DNA of 64,000 nt, taken from NCBI GenBank assembly GCA_947593925.1, contig CANQDU010000002.1, positions 124,001 through 188,000 of the forward strand, written 5' to 3'. Position numbers and translations under genes: made by a program. This stretch comes from an uncultured Clostridia bacterium (GTDB lineage: Bacteria > Bacillota > Clostridia > Oscillospirales > JAAYOS01). Below the pieces are notes generated by a model. The model was not told the DNA's origin. It ran no database searches and saw nothing but the letters and a program-made list of their open reading frames with translations. Below, one piece after another: positions 7,282-15,950 of this stretch; position 1 is the first letter of the stretch; each line of letters begins with the position of its first letter.

Positions 7282-9378
7282 CTATCTTACACTGAACAGC
7301 AGATCCGCGTACGACGGGAACGGCCAATACTTCTTTGAGGTGACGGTCTCGGCCTCGTCGCAGACGCGGCGGAGGTCGGCCATCCTTGCGATGACGACGT
7401 CGCGGATGTAGTTTGCCTCGTCTCCTATCTCGCCCTTTGAATCTATCTCGGAGACGGCGGCGTCGAGCGCATCGGCGGCCTCGGCTATGCCGTCGAGGAG
7501 GCCGCTGAGCTTACGCACAAGCGCAGTTTCGTAGGCGCACTCTATCGAGGGATCGACGGCGCGCTTCGCCGCGACAGAGCCCGCGAGCTCGGCGGAGTAC
7601 GCCTCGACGGCGGGGGCTATCTGCGTCCTTGCCATGCCGCTCATGGTGTTTGCCTCGATGGTGACGGTCTTGCAGTAGTTCTCGAGGATTATCTCGTAGC
7701 GGCTGCGGAGCTCGGTGAGGGTGTAGACGCCGTGCGAGGTGAGCATATCGACGTTCTTCTTGTCGAGCAGGTGTGGCAGGCAGTCCGGCGTTGTTCGGTA
7801 GTTGAGAAGGCCGCGCTTCTCGGTCGCTTCCTCTATCCATGCGTCGTCATAGCCGTTGCCGTTGAAGATTATCTTCTTGTGGTCCTTTATCGTCTTCTTT
7901 ATCATCTCGCCGAGGGCGGTCTTGAAGTCGTCCGCGGCCTCGAGACGGTCGGCGTATATCCGCAGGCTCTCCGCGACGGCGGTGTTCAGCATGACGTTTG
8001 CACACGCGATGCTGTCTGAGGAACCCACCATGCGGAACTCGAACTTGTTGCCGGTGAACGCGAAGGGCGAGGTGCGGTTGCGGTCGGTGGTGTCGCGGCT
8101 GAAGGTCGGCAGGACGTCCACGCCGAGCTTCATCGTCGTCTTTTCGACGCCCTTGTACGGCGTGTCGCTCTCTATGGCTTCGAGGACGGCGTTCAGCTCG
8201 TCGCCGAGGAACATCGACACGACGGCGGGAGGAGCCTCGTTCGCGCCGAGACGGTGGTCGTTTCCGGCGGTCGCGACGGAGATGCGGAGGAGGTCCTGAT
8301 AGTCGTCCACCGCCTTTATGACGGCGCAGAGGAAGAGCAGGAACTGCGCGTTGTCATACGGCGTCTCGCCGGGGGAGAGAAGGTTCACGCCGGTGTCGGT
8401 GGATATCGACCAGTTGTTGTGCTTGCCCGAGCCGTTGACGCCGTCAAACGGCTTCTCGTGCAGCAGGCAGACAAGCCCGTGCCTCTCCGCGACCTTCTGC
8501 ATTATCTCCATGGTGAGCTGATTGTGGTCGGTGGCGATGTTTGTCGTGGAGTATATCGGCGCGAGCTCGTGCTGGGCGGGCGCCACCTCGTTGTGCTCGG
8601 TCTTTGCGAGGATGCCGAGCTTCCACAGCTCCTCGTTGAGGTCCTCCATGTATTCGAGCACGCGCGGCTTTATCGCGCCGAAGTAGTGGTCGTCCATCTC
8701 CTGACCCTTCGGCGGCTTTACGCCGAAGAGCGTGCGGCCGGTGAAGCGCAGGTCGGGGCGCTTGTCGTACATCTCTTTTGTGATGAGGAAGTATTCCTGC
8801 TCCGGCCCTACCGAGCTGCGGACACACTTCACAGTGTCGTTGCCGAAGAGGCGGAGGATGCGGAGCGCCTGGCGGTTGAGCGCGTCCATCGAGCGGAGGA
8901 GCGGGGTCTTCTTGTCGAGCGCCTCGCCGCCGTAGGAGCAGAACGCCGTCGGTATGCAGAGGGTCTTGCCCTTGATGAAGGCGTAGGAGGTCGGGTCCCA
9001 CGCGGTGTAGCCGCGCGCCTCGAAGGTCGCGCGGATGCCGCCGGAGGGGAAGCTGGACGCGTCCGGCTCACCCTTTATCAGCTCCTTGCCGGAGAAGTAC
9101 ATGATGACGCCGCCGTCCGGGGAGGGGGAGATGAAGCTGTCATGCTTCTCCGCCGTGATGCCGGTGAGCGGCTGGAACCAATGGGTGTAGTGCGTCGCGC
9201 CGTGGGCGACGGCCCAGTCCTTCATGGCGACGGCGACGGCGTCCGCCACCTCCGGGTCGAGCTGCGCGCCCTCGTCTATCGTTCTCCTGAGGGAGCTGTA
9301 TACGTCTGCGGCGAGAGTCGCCTTCATGACGCGGTCGTCGAACACAAGGCTGCCAAAATAGTCGGGTATGTTGCTCAT
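7282..9378 (-). CDS. glnN: Glutamine synthetase type III
   Basis: 698-residue type III glutamine synthetase, which makes glutamine from glutamate, ammonium and ATP as a large dodecamer in the cytoplasm. Length and motifs fit GSIII: the N-terminal [16 protein letters not shown], the glutamate/metal segments [11 protein letters not shown] and [18 protein letters not shown], the [12 protein letters not shown] loop, and the [17 protein letters not shown] stretch. The frame stays open far upstream to 10299 only because of high GC; that extension overlaps another gene. The ATG at 9378 has GGGAG 10-12 bases before it and gives the family N-terminus. It is transcribed alone from 9485-9513 through an attenuator (9426-9466) with an ANTAR-type hairpin, so expression probably follows nitrogen status together with the divergent glt operon. 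Confidence 0.95.
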   Translation of the reverse strand: MSNIPDYFGSLVFDDRVMKATLAADVYSSLRRTIDEGAQLDPEVADAVAVAMKDWAVAHGATHYTHWFQPLTGITAEKHDSFISPSPDGGVIMYFSGKELIKGEPDASSFPSGGIRATFEARGYTAWDPTSYAFIKGKTLCIPTAFCSYGGEALDKKTPLLRSMDALNRQALRILRLFGNDTVKCVRSSVGPEQEYFLITKEMYDKRPDLRFTGRTLFGVKPPKGQEMDDHYFGAIKPRVLEYMEDLNEELWKLGILAKTEHNEVAPAQHELAPIYSTTNIATDHNQLTMEIMQKVAERHGLVCLLHEKPFDGVNGSGKHNNWSISTDTGVNLLSPGETPYDNAQFLLFLCAVIKAVDDYQDLLRISVATAGNDHRLGANEAPPAVVSMFLGDELNAVLEAIESDTPYKGVEKTTMKLGVDVLPTFSRDTTDRNRTSPFAFTGNKFEFRMVGSSDSIACANVMLNTAVAESLRIYADRLEAADDFKTALGEMIKKTIKDHKKIIFNGNGYDDAWIEEATEKRGLLNYRTTPDCLPHLLDKKNVDMLTSHGVYTLTELRSRYEIILENYCKTVTIEANTMSGMARTQIAPAVEAYSAELAGSVAAKRAVDPSIECAYETALVRKLSGLLDGIAEAADALDAAVSEIDSKGEIGDEANYIRDVVIARMADLRRVCDEAETVTSKKYWPFPSYADLLFSVR

Positions 9379-9425
9379 ATTCTTTGCTTCTCCCTTTCGC
9401 TGATGTCCGAAGTGGTGCTGCGGAC

Positions 9426-9466
9426 AAAAAATGAGGCGTCTTCGGTGCCGGAGCACCAAAGACGCC
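9426..9466 (-). terminator. Leader attenuator of glnN
   Basis: In the minus-strand leader GGCGUCUUUGGUGC, loop UCCG, GCACCGAAGACGCC (14 pairs, one U-G; plus coordinates 9435-9466) is followed by CAUUUUUU. It is an intrinsic terminator placed between the promoter and the start codon of glnN, with about 50 bases left before the gene. Confidence 0.8.
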
Positions 9467-9475
9467 TTTGCCTTT
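9458..9475 (-). promoter_or_regulatory. ANTAR-type antiterminator hairpin in the glnN leader
   Basis: Minus strand: AAAGGC, hexaloop AAAGGC, GUCUUU (pairs A-U, A-U, A-U, G-C, G-U, C-G from base to loop). The loop has A at position 1 and G at position 4, the signature of RNA hairpins bound by ANTAR proteins. Its 3' arm is part of the 5' arm of the terminator at 9435-9466, so the two cannot form together. The predicted start site lies only 3 bases before the stem. A second canonical hairpin is not evident. Confidence 0.65.
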
Positions 9476-9484
9476 ACGGAACGA

Positions 9485-9513
9485 ATTATACGCCGGAAAA
9501 TTCGGTTTGTCAA
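9485..9513 (-). promoter_or_regulatory. Sigma-A promoter of glnN, perfect consensus
   Basis: Minus strand TTGACA (9508-9513), 17 bases, TATAAT (9485-9490). A perfect promoter followed by an attenuator implies that regulation is by termination and not by initiation. Confidence 0.8.
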
Positions 9514-9553
9514 CAGATTTTTTTGCGGACGGGGCGAGACCGTTACTTCCGCC

Positions 9554-9582
9554 TTGACAATGCTCCGGCGGCGGGATATAAT
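9554..9582 (+). promoter_or_regulatory. Sigma-A promoter of the glt-glnA operon, perfect consensus
   Basis: TTGACA (9554-9559), 17 bases, TATAAT (9577-9582). Predicted start near 9589, the first base of the ANTAR-type hairpin. Confidence 0.8.
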
Positions 9583-9588
9583 GTAGAA

Positions 9589-9612
9589 GAAATGAGCAAT
9601 GGCGTTCATTTC
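9589..9612 (+). promoter_or_regulatory. ANTAR-type antiterminator hairpin in the glt operon leader
   Basis: GAAAUGAGC (9589-9597), hexaloop AAUGGC (9598-9603), GUUCAUUUC (9604-9612): nine pairs with one G-U next to the closing C-G, the same layout as in the glnN leader. Loop position 1 is A and position 4 is G, as required by ANTAR proteins. The 3' arm is reused as the 5' arm of the terminator at 9602-9657. A second A1/G4 hairpin is not seen: the next small stem has a five-base loop. Confidence 0.75.
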
Positions 9613-9657
9613 GGCGGGGCAGCATGCCGCGCCGAAATGGGCGCTTTTATTTTTTTC
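9602..9657 (+). terminator. Leader attenuator of the glt-glnA operon
   Basis: GCGTTCATTTCGGCG (9602-9616) pairs with CGCCGAAATGGGCGC (9630-9644), 15 pairs including two G-U, followed by TTTTATTTTTTT. It lies between promoter and first gene, so readthrough must be licensed by the alternative hairpin 9589-9612. Confidence 0.85.
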
Positions 9658-9675
9658 CGAAAGGAATGAGACGGA

Positions 9676-10773
9676 ATGAAGCTTGAAGGCGAGGTGCGCA
9701 TCCCATCGGGGTGCGCGATAGCCGCCGTCATCTCGCGGGAAGGGAAGAAGATGACGGGAGAACTCATAACAAACGCCATGAAGCCTATGCACGACCGCTC
9801 CAACGGGCTCGGCGGCGGCTTTGCGGGCTACGGGATATATCCCGAATACAAGGAGCTGTACGCGCTGCACATCTTCTTTGACGACCGCACGGCGCGCGAG
9901 AACTGCGAGCGCTTCCTTGAGAAGCGGTTCGAGATAGTCCAGTCCGAGATAATCCCCACGCGAAAGATACCCGCCATCACCGACGAGCCGATAATCTGGC
10001 GCTACTTCGTCGCGCCGCTGAAGAGCGTCCTCGCGTCGGTGCAGCTCGACGAGAAGGCGTTCGTCGCGGAGACGGTGATGAAGATAAACTCGGAGGCGGA
10101 GGGCGCTTACGTCTTTTCGAGCGGGAAGAACATGGGCGCGTTCAAGGCGGTGGGATTTCCCGAGGACGTCGGCGAGTTTTACAAGCTCGAGGAGTACGAT
10201 GGCTACTCCTGGACGGGTCACGGCCGGTACCCCACGAACACACCCGGATGGTGGGGCGGCGCGCACCCGTTCACGCTGCTCGACTACTCGATAATCCACA
10301 ACGGCGAAATATCCTCCTACGACGCGAACCGCCGCTACATAGAGATGTTCGGCTACAAGTGCACCCTCCAGACCGACACCGAGGTCATGACCTATATCAT
10401 GGACTATCTGCTCCGGGTGCAGGGCCTCACGCTCGAGGAGGCGTCCGCCGTCATCGCGGCGCCGTTCTGGAGCACGATTGCAAACAAGCCGAGCGAGGAG
10501 GACAGGAGACTCAACACCTACCTCCGCACGGTGTATTCGAGCCTGCTCGTGACGGGGCCGTTCTCGATAGTCTTCGGCTTCACCGGCGGACTGATGGCCT
10601 TAAACGACCGCCTCAAGCTCCGCTCGATGGTCGTGGGCGAGAAGGACGACCGGGTGTTTATCGCAAGCGAGGAGGCCGCCATACGCACGATGGAGCCGGA
10701 CGTGGGCGAGATACGCGCGCCGTTCGGCGGCGAGCCGGTCATAGTCAGAGTGAAGGAGGGCGTGGAGCTTTGA
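9676..10773 (+). CDS. Glutamate synthase domain 1: class II glutamine amidotransferase subunit
   Basis: 365-residue Ntn-type glutaminase that frees ammonia from glutamine for the FMN subunit encoded next. Seen: the candidate N-terminal nucleophile region [10 protein letters not shown] (Cys13), the [16 protein letters not shown] segment, [11 protein letters not shown], the oxyanion motif HNGEISSY and QTDTEVMTY. In class II amidotransferases the cysteine must become residue 1, so a 12-residue propeptide would need removal; other clostridial split forms look alike in my memory, but I cannot verify this here. First gene of the operon, behind the attenuator. The next gene starts on its TGA codon (TTGA overlap). 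Confidence 0.9.
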   Translation: MKLEGEVRIPSGCAIAAVISREGKKMTGELITNAMKPMHDRSNGLGGGFAGYGIYPEYKELYALHIFFDDRTARENCERFLEKRFEIVQSEIIPTRKIPAITDEPIIWRYFVAPLKSVLASVQLDEKAFVAETVMKINSEAEGAYVFSSGKNMGAFKAVGFPEDVGEFYKLEEYDGYSWTGHGRYPTNTPGWWGGAHPFTLLDYSIIHNGEISSYDANRRYIEMFGYKCTLQTDTEVMTYIMDYLLRVQGLTLEEASAVIAAPFWSTIANKPSEEDRRLNTYLRTVYSSLLVTGPFSIVFGFTGGLMALNDRLKLRSMVVGEKDDRVFIASEEAAIRTMEPDVGEIRAPFGGEPVIVRVKEGVEL

Positions 10774-12278
10774 GCGCGGTAGATTTCATATTTCCCGAGT
10801 TCGAGGTCGTTCGGAACAGCGACAGGTGCATCGCCTGCCGCGTCTGCGAGCGGCAGTGCTCGAACAAGGTACACAGCTACAACGAGGAGCGCGGGGCGAT
10901 GCTCTCGGACGAGACGAAGTGCGTCAACTGTCAGCGCTGCGTCTCGCTCTGCCCGACGCGGGCGCTGAAAATAGTAAAGAGCGACTGCACCTTCCGCGAG
11001 AACGCGAACTGGCAGCCGGACACGATAAAGCAGGTGTACAGGCAGGCGTCGAGCGGCGGCGTGCTGCTCTCGGCCATGGGCAACCCCAAGCCCCAGCCGG
11101 TCTACTGGGACAGAATACTCATAAACGCCTCGCAGGTCACAAACCCCTCCATCGACCCGCTGCGCGAGCCGATGGAGACGCGCGTGTTCCTCGGCAAGAA
11201 GCCCTCGCGCACCGAGCGCGGCGCGGACGGAAGGCTCAAAACCGAGCTCTCCCCGCAGATAGACCTCTCCATGCCGGTGATGTTCTCCGCGATGAGCTAC
11301 GGCTCGATAAGCTACAACGCGCACGCTTCGCTCGCGCGCGCCGCCGAGGCGCTCGGGATATGCTACAACACCGGCGAGGGCGGACTTCACGAGGACTTCT
11401 ACCGCTACGGAAAGAACACGATAGTCCAGGTGGCGTCCGGACGCTTCGGCGTCCACAAGGACTACCTCGAGGCCGGCGCGGCGATAGAGATAAAGATGGG
11501 TCAGGGCGCAAAGCCCGGCATCGGCGGTCACCTGCCCGGCACGAAGATAGTGGGCGACGTCTCGCGGACGAGGATGATCCCCGAGGGCTCGGACGCCATA
11601 TCTCCCGCTCCTCACCACGACATCTACTCGATAGAGGATCTGCGTCAGCTCGTCTACTCGCTCAAGGAGGCGACGGCGTACAAAAAGCCCGTCATAGTCA
11701 AGGTCGCGGCGGTTCATAACATCGCCGCCATCGCGAGCGGCATCGCGCGGAGCGGCGCGGACATAATCGCGATAGACGGCTACCGCGGCGGCACCGGCGC
11801 CGCGCCGACGCTCATTCGCGAGAACGTTGGCATACCGATAGAGCTCGCGCTCGCCGCCGTAGACAGCCGCCTGCGCGACGAGGGAATACGCGGCAACGTG
11901 TCGCTCGTCGTTGGCGGAAGCATCCGCAGCGCCGCGGACGTCGTCAAGGCGATTGCCTTGGGCGCGGACGCATGCTACGTCGCGACGGCGGCGCTGCTCG
12001 CGCTCGGGTGCCACCTCTGCCGCACCTGCAACACCGGCAACTGCAACTGGGGGATAGCGACACAGCGCCCGGAGCTCGTGAAGCGCCTGAACCCGGATAT
12101 AGGCAGCGAGCGGCTCATAAACCTCATGACCGCGTGGCGGCACGAGATAATGGAGCTGATGGGCGGCATGGGTATAAACTCGATAGAGGCGCTGAAAGGC
12201 AACCGCATGATGCTCCGGGGCGTCGGCCTCAACGAAAAAGAACTCGGGATACTCGGTATCTCTCACGCGGGGGAGTAG
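10770..12278 (+). CDS. Glutamate synthase FMN core subunit (domain 2) with N-terminal ferredoxin domain
   Basis: 502-residue catalytic core that condenses ammonia with 2-oxoglutarate on FMN to form glutamate. Residues 15-75 carry two 4Fe-4S motifs (CIACRVCERQC...; CVNCQRCVSLCP). The FMN barrel follows with MPVMFSAMSYGSIS, NTGEGGLHEDF, IEIKMGQGAKPGIGG, KVAAVHNIAAIASG and DGYRGGTGAAP. The CHLCRTCNTGNC stretch near residue 415 binds the 3Fe-4S cluster of glutamate synthases. The start is a TTG at 10770 overlapping the previous stop, with GGAGGG 10 bases before; the frame is open upstream but overlaps gene 1. Translational coupling with the amidotransferase is expected. Confidence 0.93.
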   Translation: MSAVDFIFPEFEVVRNSDRCIACRVCERQCSNKVHSYNEERGAMLSDETKCVNCQRCVSLCPTRALKIVKSDCTFRENANWQPDTIKQVYRQASSGGVLLSAMGNPKPQPVYWDRILINASQVTNPSIDPLREPMETRVFLGKKPSRTERGADGRLKTELSPQIDLSMPVMFSAMSYGSISYNAHASLARAAEALGICYNTGEGGLHEDFYRYGKNTIVQVASGRFGVHKDYLEAGAAIEIKMGQGAKPGIGGHLPGTKIVGDVSRTRMIPEGSDAISPAPHHDIYSIEDLRQLVYSLKEATAYKKPVIVKVAAVHNIAAIASGIARSGADIIAIDGYRGGTGAAPTLIRENVGIPIELALAAVDSRLRDEGIRGNVSLVVGGSIRSAADVVKAIALGADACYVATAALLALGCHLCRTCNTGNCNWGIATQRPELVKRLNPDIGSERLINLMTAWRHEIMELMGGMGINSIEALKGNRMMLRGVGLNEKELGILGISHAGE

Positions 12279-12283
12279 AGAGA

Positions 12284-12712
12284 ATGAAGAGAGTATATGT
12301 AAACGAGGAATGGTGCCTCGGCTGTCACCTCTGCGAGTACAACTGCGCGTTCGCAAACTCCGGCAAGCCGGATATGGCGACGGCGCTGAAGGGCAAGCCC
12401 ATATATCCGAGGATACACATCGAGGAGAACGACAAGATCTCCTACGCCGTGTCCTGCCGCCACTGCACCGACCCTATCTGCGTGAAGAGCTGCATCGCGG
12501 GGGCGCTTCGGCAGGAGGACGGCGTGATACGCATAGACCGCGAAAAGTGCGTCGGCTGTCTCACCTGCGTACTTGTCTGTCCCTACGGCGCGCTCGCGCC
12601 GGACGGGGACGGCGTCATGCAGAAGTGCGAGCTCTGCCTGCAGAACTCCTGCGGCGAGCCGGCGTGCGTCACGGGATGCCCGAACAGGGCGATAGTCTAC
12701 GAGGAGAGGTGA
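12284..12712 (+). CDS. 4Fe-4S ferredoxin subunit (HycB/DmsB-like) of the glutamate synthase complex
   Basis: 142-residue electron-transfer protein with four cysteine clusters: CLGCHLCEYNC, CRHCTDPICVKSC, CVGCLTCVLVCP and CELCLQNSCGEPACVTGCP. This is the polyferredoxin layout of DmsB/HycB-type subunits. By position it should pass electrons between the flavoprotein encoded next and the FMN core encoded before. GGGGGAG precedes the ATG at 12284, six bases after the stop of the core subunit. Confidence 0.9.
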   Translation: MKRVYVNEEWCLGCHLCEYNCAFANSGKPDMATALKGKPIYPRIHIEENDKISYAVSCRHCTDPICVKSCIAGALRQEDGVIRIDREKCVGCLTCVLVCPYGALAPDGDGVMQKCELCLQNSCGEPACVTGCPNRAIVYEER

Positions 12713-12716
12713 CGGG

Positions 12717-13958
12717 ATGAAGAAATATGTGATAATCGGGAACGGGACCGCCGCCGCGGGTTGCATAGAGGGCATACGCTCGGCGGATGCGGAGGGCGCG
12801 ATAACCGTCGTCTCGGAGGAGCGCCGCCCGGTCTATTGCCGCCCGCTCATATCCTACTTCCTCGAGGGCAAGACGACTCAGGAAAAGATGAACTACCGCC
12901 CGGACGACTTCTATGAAAAGAACGGCTGCGAGGTGCTCTACGGCAGGAGAGCCGTCCGAATAGACGCGGAGCATAAGACCGTCACGCTCGACGACGGCGC
13001 GGCGCTCGCGTATGACGCGCTGTGCGTCGCCTCCGGCTCCTCGCCGTTCGTGCCGAGGTTCGAGGGGCTTGAGACGGTGAAGAACCGCTTCTCGTTTATG
13101 ACGATGGACGACATGTTCGCCCTCGACGCGGCGGCGGACGAAAAGAGCCGCGTGCTCATCGTCGGCGCGGGACTCATCGGACTGAAGTGCGCGGAGGGAC
13201 TGCACGGCCGCGTCGCGGAGATAACGGTCTGCGACCTTGCGCCGAGGGTGCTCTCGAGCATCCTTGACGACAGCGCCGCCGCGCCGGTGGAGGAGTGTCT
13301 GAAAAGAAACGGCATACGCCTCATGCTGTCGGAGAGCGTCGCGCGCTTTGAAGAAAACCGTGCCGTCATGACCGGCGGCGGAACGGTGGATTTCGACCTG
13401 CTCGTCCTCGCGGTGGGCGTCCGCGCGAACAGCGCGCTTGTGAGTGACGCCGGCGGGGAGACGGATCGCGGCATCGTCGTTGACCACCGGATGCGCACTA
13501 GCCTGCCGGAGGTTTTCGCCGCGGGGGACTGCACCGAGAGCGAGGACATATCCTGCGGCAAGCGGAAGGTCATGGCGATACTCCCGAACGCATACATTCA
13601 GGGGCACTGCGCCGGCGTGAACATGGCGGGCGGAGACGAGACGTTTGACAAGGCCGTGCCGATGAACTCGATAGGCTTCTTCGGCCTGCACATAATGAGC
13701 GCCGGGACATGCTCCGCCGAGGACTCGGAGGTGCTCGAGGAAAAGACGGACGGCGGGCTGAAGCGGTTCTATCTGAAGGACGGCCGCCTCGCGGGCTACA
13801 TCCTCGTCGGCGGCGCGGAGAGAGCGGGCATATACACGTCTCTCATACGGGAGAGGACGCCGCTCTCGGAGGTGGACTTCGAGCTTCTGAAAAAAACCGC
13901 GACGACCGCCGCATTTTCTCCCGAAACCCGCAGAAAAAAGTTCGGAGGTGTGGTATAA
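12717..13958 (+). CDS. FAD-dependent pyridine nucleotide-disulfide-type oxidoreductase, glutamate synthase electron input
   Basis: 413 residues. An N-terminal FAD fold begins KKYVIIGNGTAAAGCIEGI, and VYCRPLISYFLEGK follows as in NirB/rubredoxin-reductase-like proteins. The NAD(P) fold is at RVLIVGAGLIGLKCAEGL (near residue 142), and the FAD-binding ATG-like motif is PEVFAAGDCTES. It lacks a CxxxxC active disulfide. Probable role: moving electrons from NAD(P)H or ferredoxin to the synthase through the polyferredoxin. GAGGAGAGG lies before the ATG. It overlaps the next gene by one base (TAATG). Confidence 0.9.
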   Translation: MKKYVIIGNGTAAAGCIEGIRSADAEGAITVVSEERRPVYCRPLISYFLEGKTTQEKMNYRPDDFYEKNGCEVLYGRRAVRIDAEHKTVTLDDGAALAYDALCVASGSSPFVPRFEGLETVKNRFSFMTMDDMFALDAAADEKSRVLIVGAGLIGLKCAEGLHGRVAEITVCDLAPRVLSSILDDSAAAPVEECLKRNGIRLMLSESVARFEENRAVMTGGGTVDFDLLVLAVGVRANSALVSDAGGETDRGIVVDHRMRTSLPEVFAAGDCTESEDISCGKRKVMAILPNAYIQGHCAGVNMAGGDETFDKAVPMNSIGFFGLHIMSAGTCSAEDSEVLEEKTDGGLKRFYLKDGRLAGYILVGGAERAGIYTSLIRERTPLSEVDFELLKKTATTAAFSPETRRKKFGGVV

Positions 13959-14680
13959 TGACTGTACTGGACGCAAACGGCCTCGACTTCAGGACGCTCG
14001 GCGAGCGCGTGAGAGCCGCCGGGGGCGACGTCAGGATAAATAACTGCTGCGGACAGAGGTTCATAGGCGCGGGAATGTCCGCGAGAAATATCCGCATAGA
14101 CGGCATTCCGGGCAACGCGCTCGGCGCGTATCTGGACGGCGCGGAGATAACCGTTCACGGCAACGCGCAGGACGCCGTCGGGGACACAATGAACGACGGA
14201 AGGATAGTCATTCACGGCAGCGTCGGCGACGCCGTCGGATACGCCATGCGCGGGGGAAGCATCTTCGTCCGGGGCAACGCCGGCTACCGCGCGGGCATAC
14301 ACATGAAGGAGTACAAGGACAAGGTGCCGCTGATGGTCATAGGCGGCTGCACCGGGAGCTTCCTCGGGGAGTATCAGGCGGGCGGCGTCATAGTCGTCCT
14401 CGGGCTCGGCGCGAACGGACGGAGGATAGTCGGCAACTTCTCCTGCACGGGCATGCACGGCGGAAAGCTGTTTCTGCGCGGAGACGGGCGCGACGTTCTC
14501 TTTCCGGCGCAGGTGACCGCCCGCCCCGCAGAGAAGGCGGACATGGCGGAGCTTCGGAAGTACGTCGCGGAATACTGCGCGCTCTTCGGCGCGGACGAGG
14601 AGGAGATACTGTCGTCTCCGTTCACAGTCGTCACGCCGGACAGCAAAAACCCATACAAGCGCATGTATGTCTCAAACTGA
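13958..14680 (+). CDS. Glutamate synthase domain 3 (GXGXG beta-helix) subunit
   Basis: 240 residues made of the right-handed beta-helix that closes glutamate synthases. The repeats are visible as NCCGQRFIGAGM, GIPGNALGAYLDGAEI, GNAQDAVGDTMNDGRIVIHG, GSVGDAVGYAMRGGSI and GNAGYRAGIHMKEY. The helix is structural and helps position the amidotransferase and FMN core in one-chain enzymes. Here it is a separate gene, as in archaeal and clostridial split forms. Start overlaps the previous stop, with CGGAGG nearby. Confidence 0.92.
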   Translation: MTVLDANGLDFRTLGERVRAAGGDVRINNCCGQRFIGAGMSARNIRIDGIPGNALGAYLDGAEITVHGNAQDAVGDTMNDGRIVIHGSVGDAVGYAMRGGSIFVRGNAGYRAGIHMKEYKDKVPLMVIGGCTGSFLGEYQAGGVIVVLGLGANGRRIVGNFSCTGMHGGKLFLRGDGRDVLFPAQVTARPAEKADMAELRKYVAEYCALFGADEEEILSSPFTVVTPDSKNPYKRMYVSN

Positions 14681-14700
14681 GTAAAGAGAGGCAGAGGGCT

Positions 14701-15912
14701 ATGAAATACACGGAACAGGAAGTAATCCAATATGTGAACGAGGAGGATGTGAAGTTCATCCGCCTCGCGTTCTGCGACGTGTTCGGGAGGCAGAAAAACA
14801 TCTCGCTGATGCCGGGGGAGCTTCCGCGCGCGTTCGAGAACGGGATAACCTTTGACGGATCCGCCGTGCGCGGGTTCGGCGACGAGACACATTCCGACCT
14901 GCTGCTGCACCCCGACCCGCACACGCTCGCCGTCCTGCCCTGGCGGCCGGAGCACGGGCGCGTCGTGCGGATGTACTGCACGGTGACCTATCCCTTCGGA
15001 CGGCCGTTTGAGTGCGACACGCGCCGTCTGCTCATCCGCGCCGTCGAGGACGCGGAGAGGGCGGGCTGCAGCTTCTCCTTCGGCGCGGAGCAGGAGTTCT
15101 ACCTGTTTATGCAGGACGAGAACGGCGAGCCGACAAAGATACCCTACGACCGTGCGGGATATATGGACCTCGCGCCGGACGACAAGGGGGAGAACATCCG
15201 CCGCGAGATATGCCTTACCCTCGAGAAGATGGGCATACGTCCCGAGCGCTCGCACCACGAGGAGGGGCCGGGGCAGAACGAGATAGACTTCCGCTACTCC
15301 GACCCGCTTGCTGCTGCGGACGACGCGATGACATTCCAGACCGTCGTGCGGACGGTGGCGCACAGGAACGGTCTCGTCGCCGACTTCGGGCCGAAGCCGC
15401 TCGAGAACGCGCCGGGCAACGGATGCCACATAAACATGTCGGTGAAGTCAAAGAACGGCGCGGACGTCCTGCCGGAGACGATAGCGGGCATACTCGCAAA
15501 CGTCCGCTGCATGACCGCGTTCCTCAACCCGACGGAGGACTCCTACCGCCGCTTCGGAGGCCACAAGGCGCCGAAGTACATCTCCTGGTCGAGCGAGAAC
15601 CGCTCGCAGCTCGTGCGCATACCGGCGGCGGAGGGAGAGTACCGCAGGGCGGAGCTCCGTTCGCCCGACCCGCTCTCAAACCCGTACCTCGCCTACGCGC
15701 TGATGATATACGCGGGGCTTCAGGGCATAGAGCGCAAGCTCGCCCTGCCGATGGTGGCGGACTTCAACCTCTATCAGGCGTCCGAGGAGACGCTTGCGGG
15801 CTTCGAGAAGCTGCCGGAGAGCCTCGACGAGGCGCGCCGCGCGGCTCGCGAGAGCGAATTTATCAGGGAACACATTCCGAAGGCCATTCTTGACATCTAC
15901 TGCGGGAAATAG
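14701..15912 (+). CDS. glnA: Glutamine synthetase type I
   Basis: 403 residues, somewhat shorter than the usual 440. Beta-grasp N-terminus (DVKFIRLAFCDVFGRQKNIS), latch region GITFDGSAVRGF, metal/glutamate motifs SFGAEQEFYLF and HHEEGPGQNEIDF, the NGCHINMSVKS loop, and ATP/glutamate residues in SWSSENRSQLVRIP and RRAELRSPDP. No adenylylation-site tyrosine segment is evident. With the upstream subunits it closes a GS-GOGAT cycle in a single operon, while a second, type III enzyme is made from the divergent gene. A modest AGAGGGC site precedes the ATG. Confidence 0.94.
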   Translation: MKYTEQEVIQYVNEEDVKFIRLAFCDVFGRQKNISLMPGELPRAFENGITFDGSAVRGFGDETHSDLLLHPDPHTLAVLPWRPEHGRVVRMYCTVTYPFGRPFECDTRRLLIRAVEDAERAGCSFSFGAEQEFYLFMQDENGEPTKIPYDRAGYMDLAPDDKGENIRREICLTLEKMGIRPERSHHEEGPGQNEIDFRYSDPLAAADDAMTFQTVVRTVAHRNGLVADFGPKPLENAPGNGCHINMSVKSKNGADVLPETIAGILANVRCMTAFLNPTEDSYRRFGGHKAPKYISWSSENRSQLVRIPAAEGEYRRAELRSPDPLSNPYLAYALMIYAGLQGIERKLALPMVADFNLYQASEETLAGFEKLPESLDEARRAARESEFIREHIPKAILDIYCGK

Positions 15913-15950
15913 CGCCGGGACTAGAGTAAATTCGGGAGGAGGGGAGAACG

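Noticed and set aside
8254-9669. 471-codon plus-strand frame opposite glnN
   Set aside because: Antisense shadow; no motif and no ribosome site.
9379-10299. N-terminal extension of glnN of about 300 codons
   Set aside because: Runs over the divergent promoters and the amidotransferase gene, has no GSIII homology, and the ATG at 9378 has a ribosome site.
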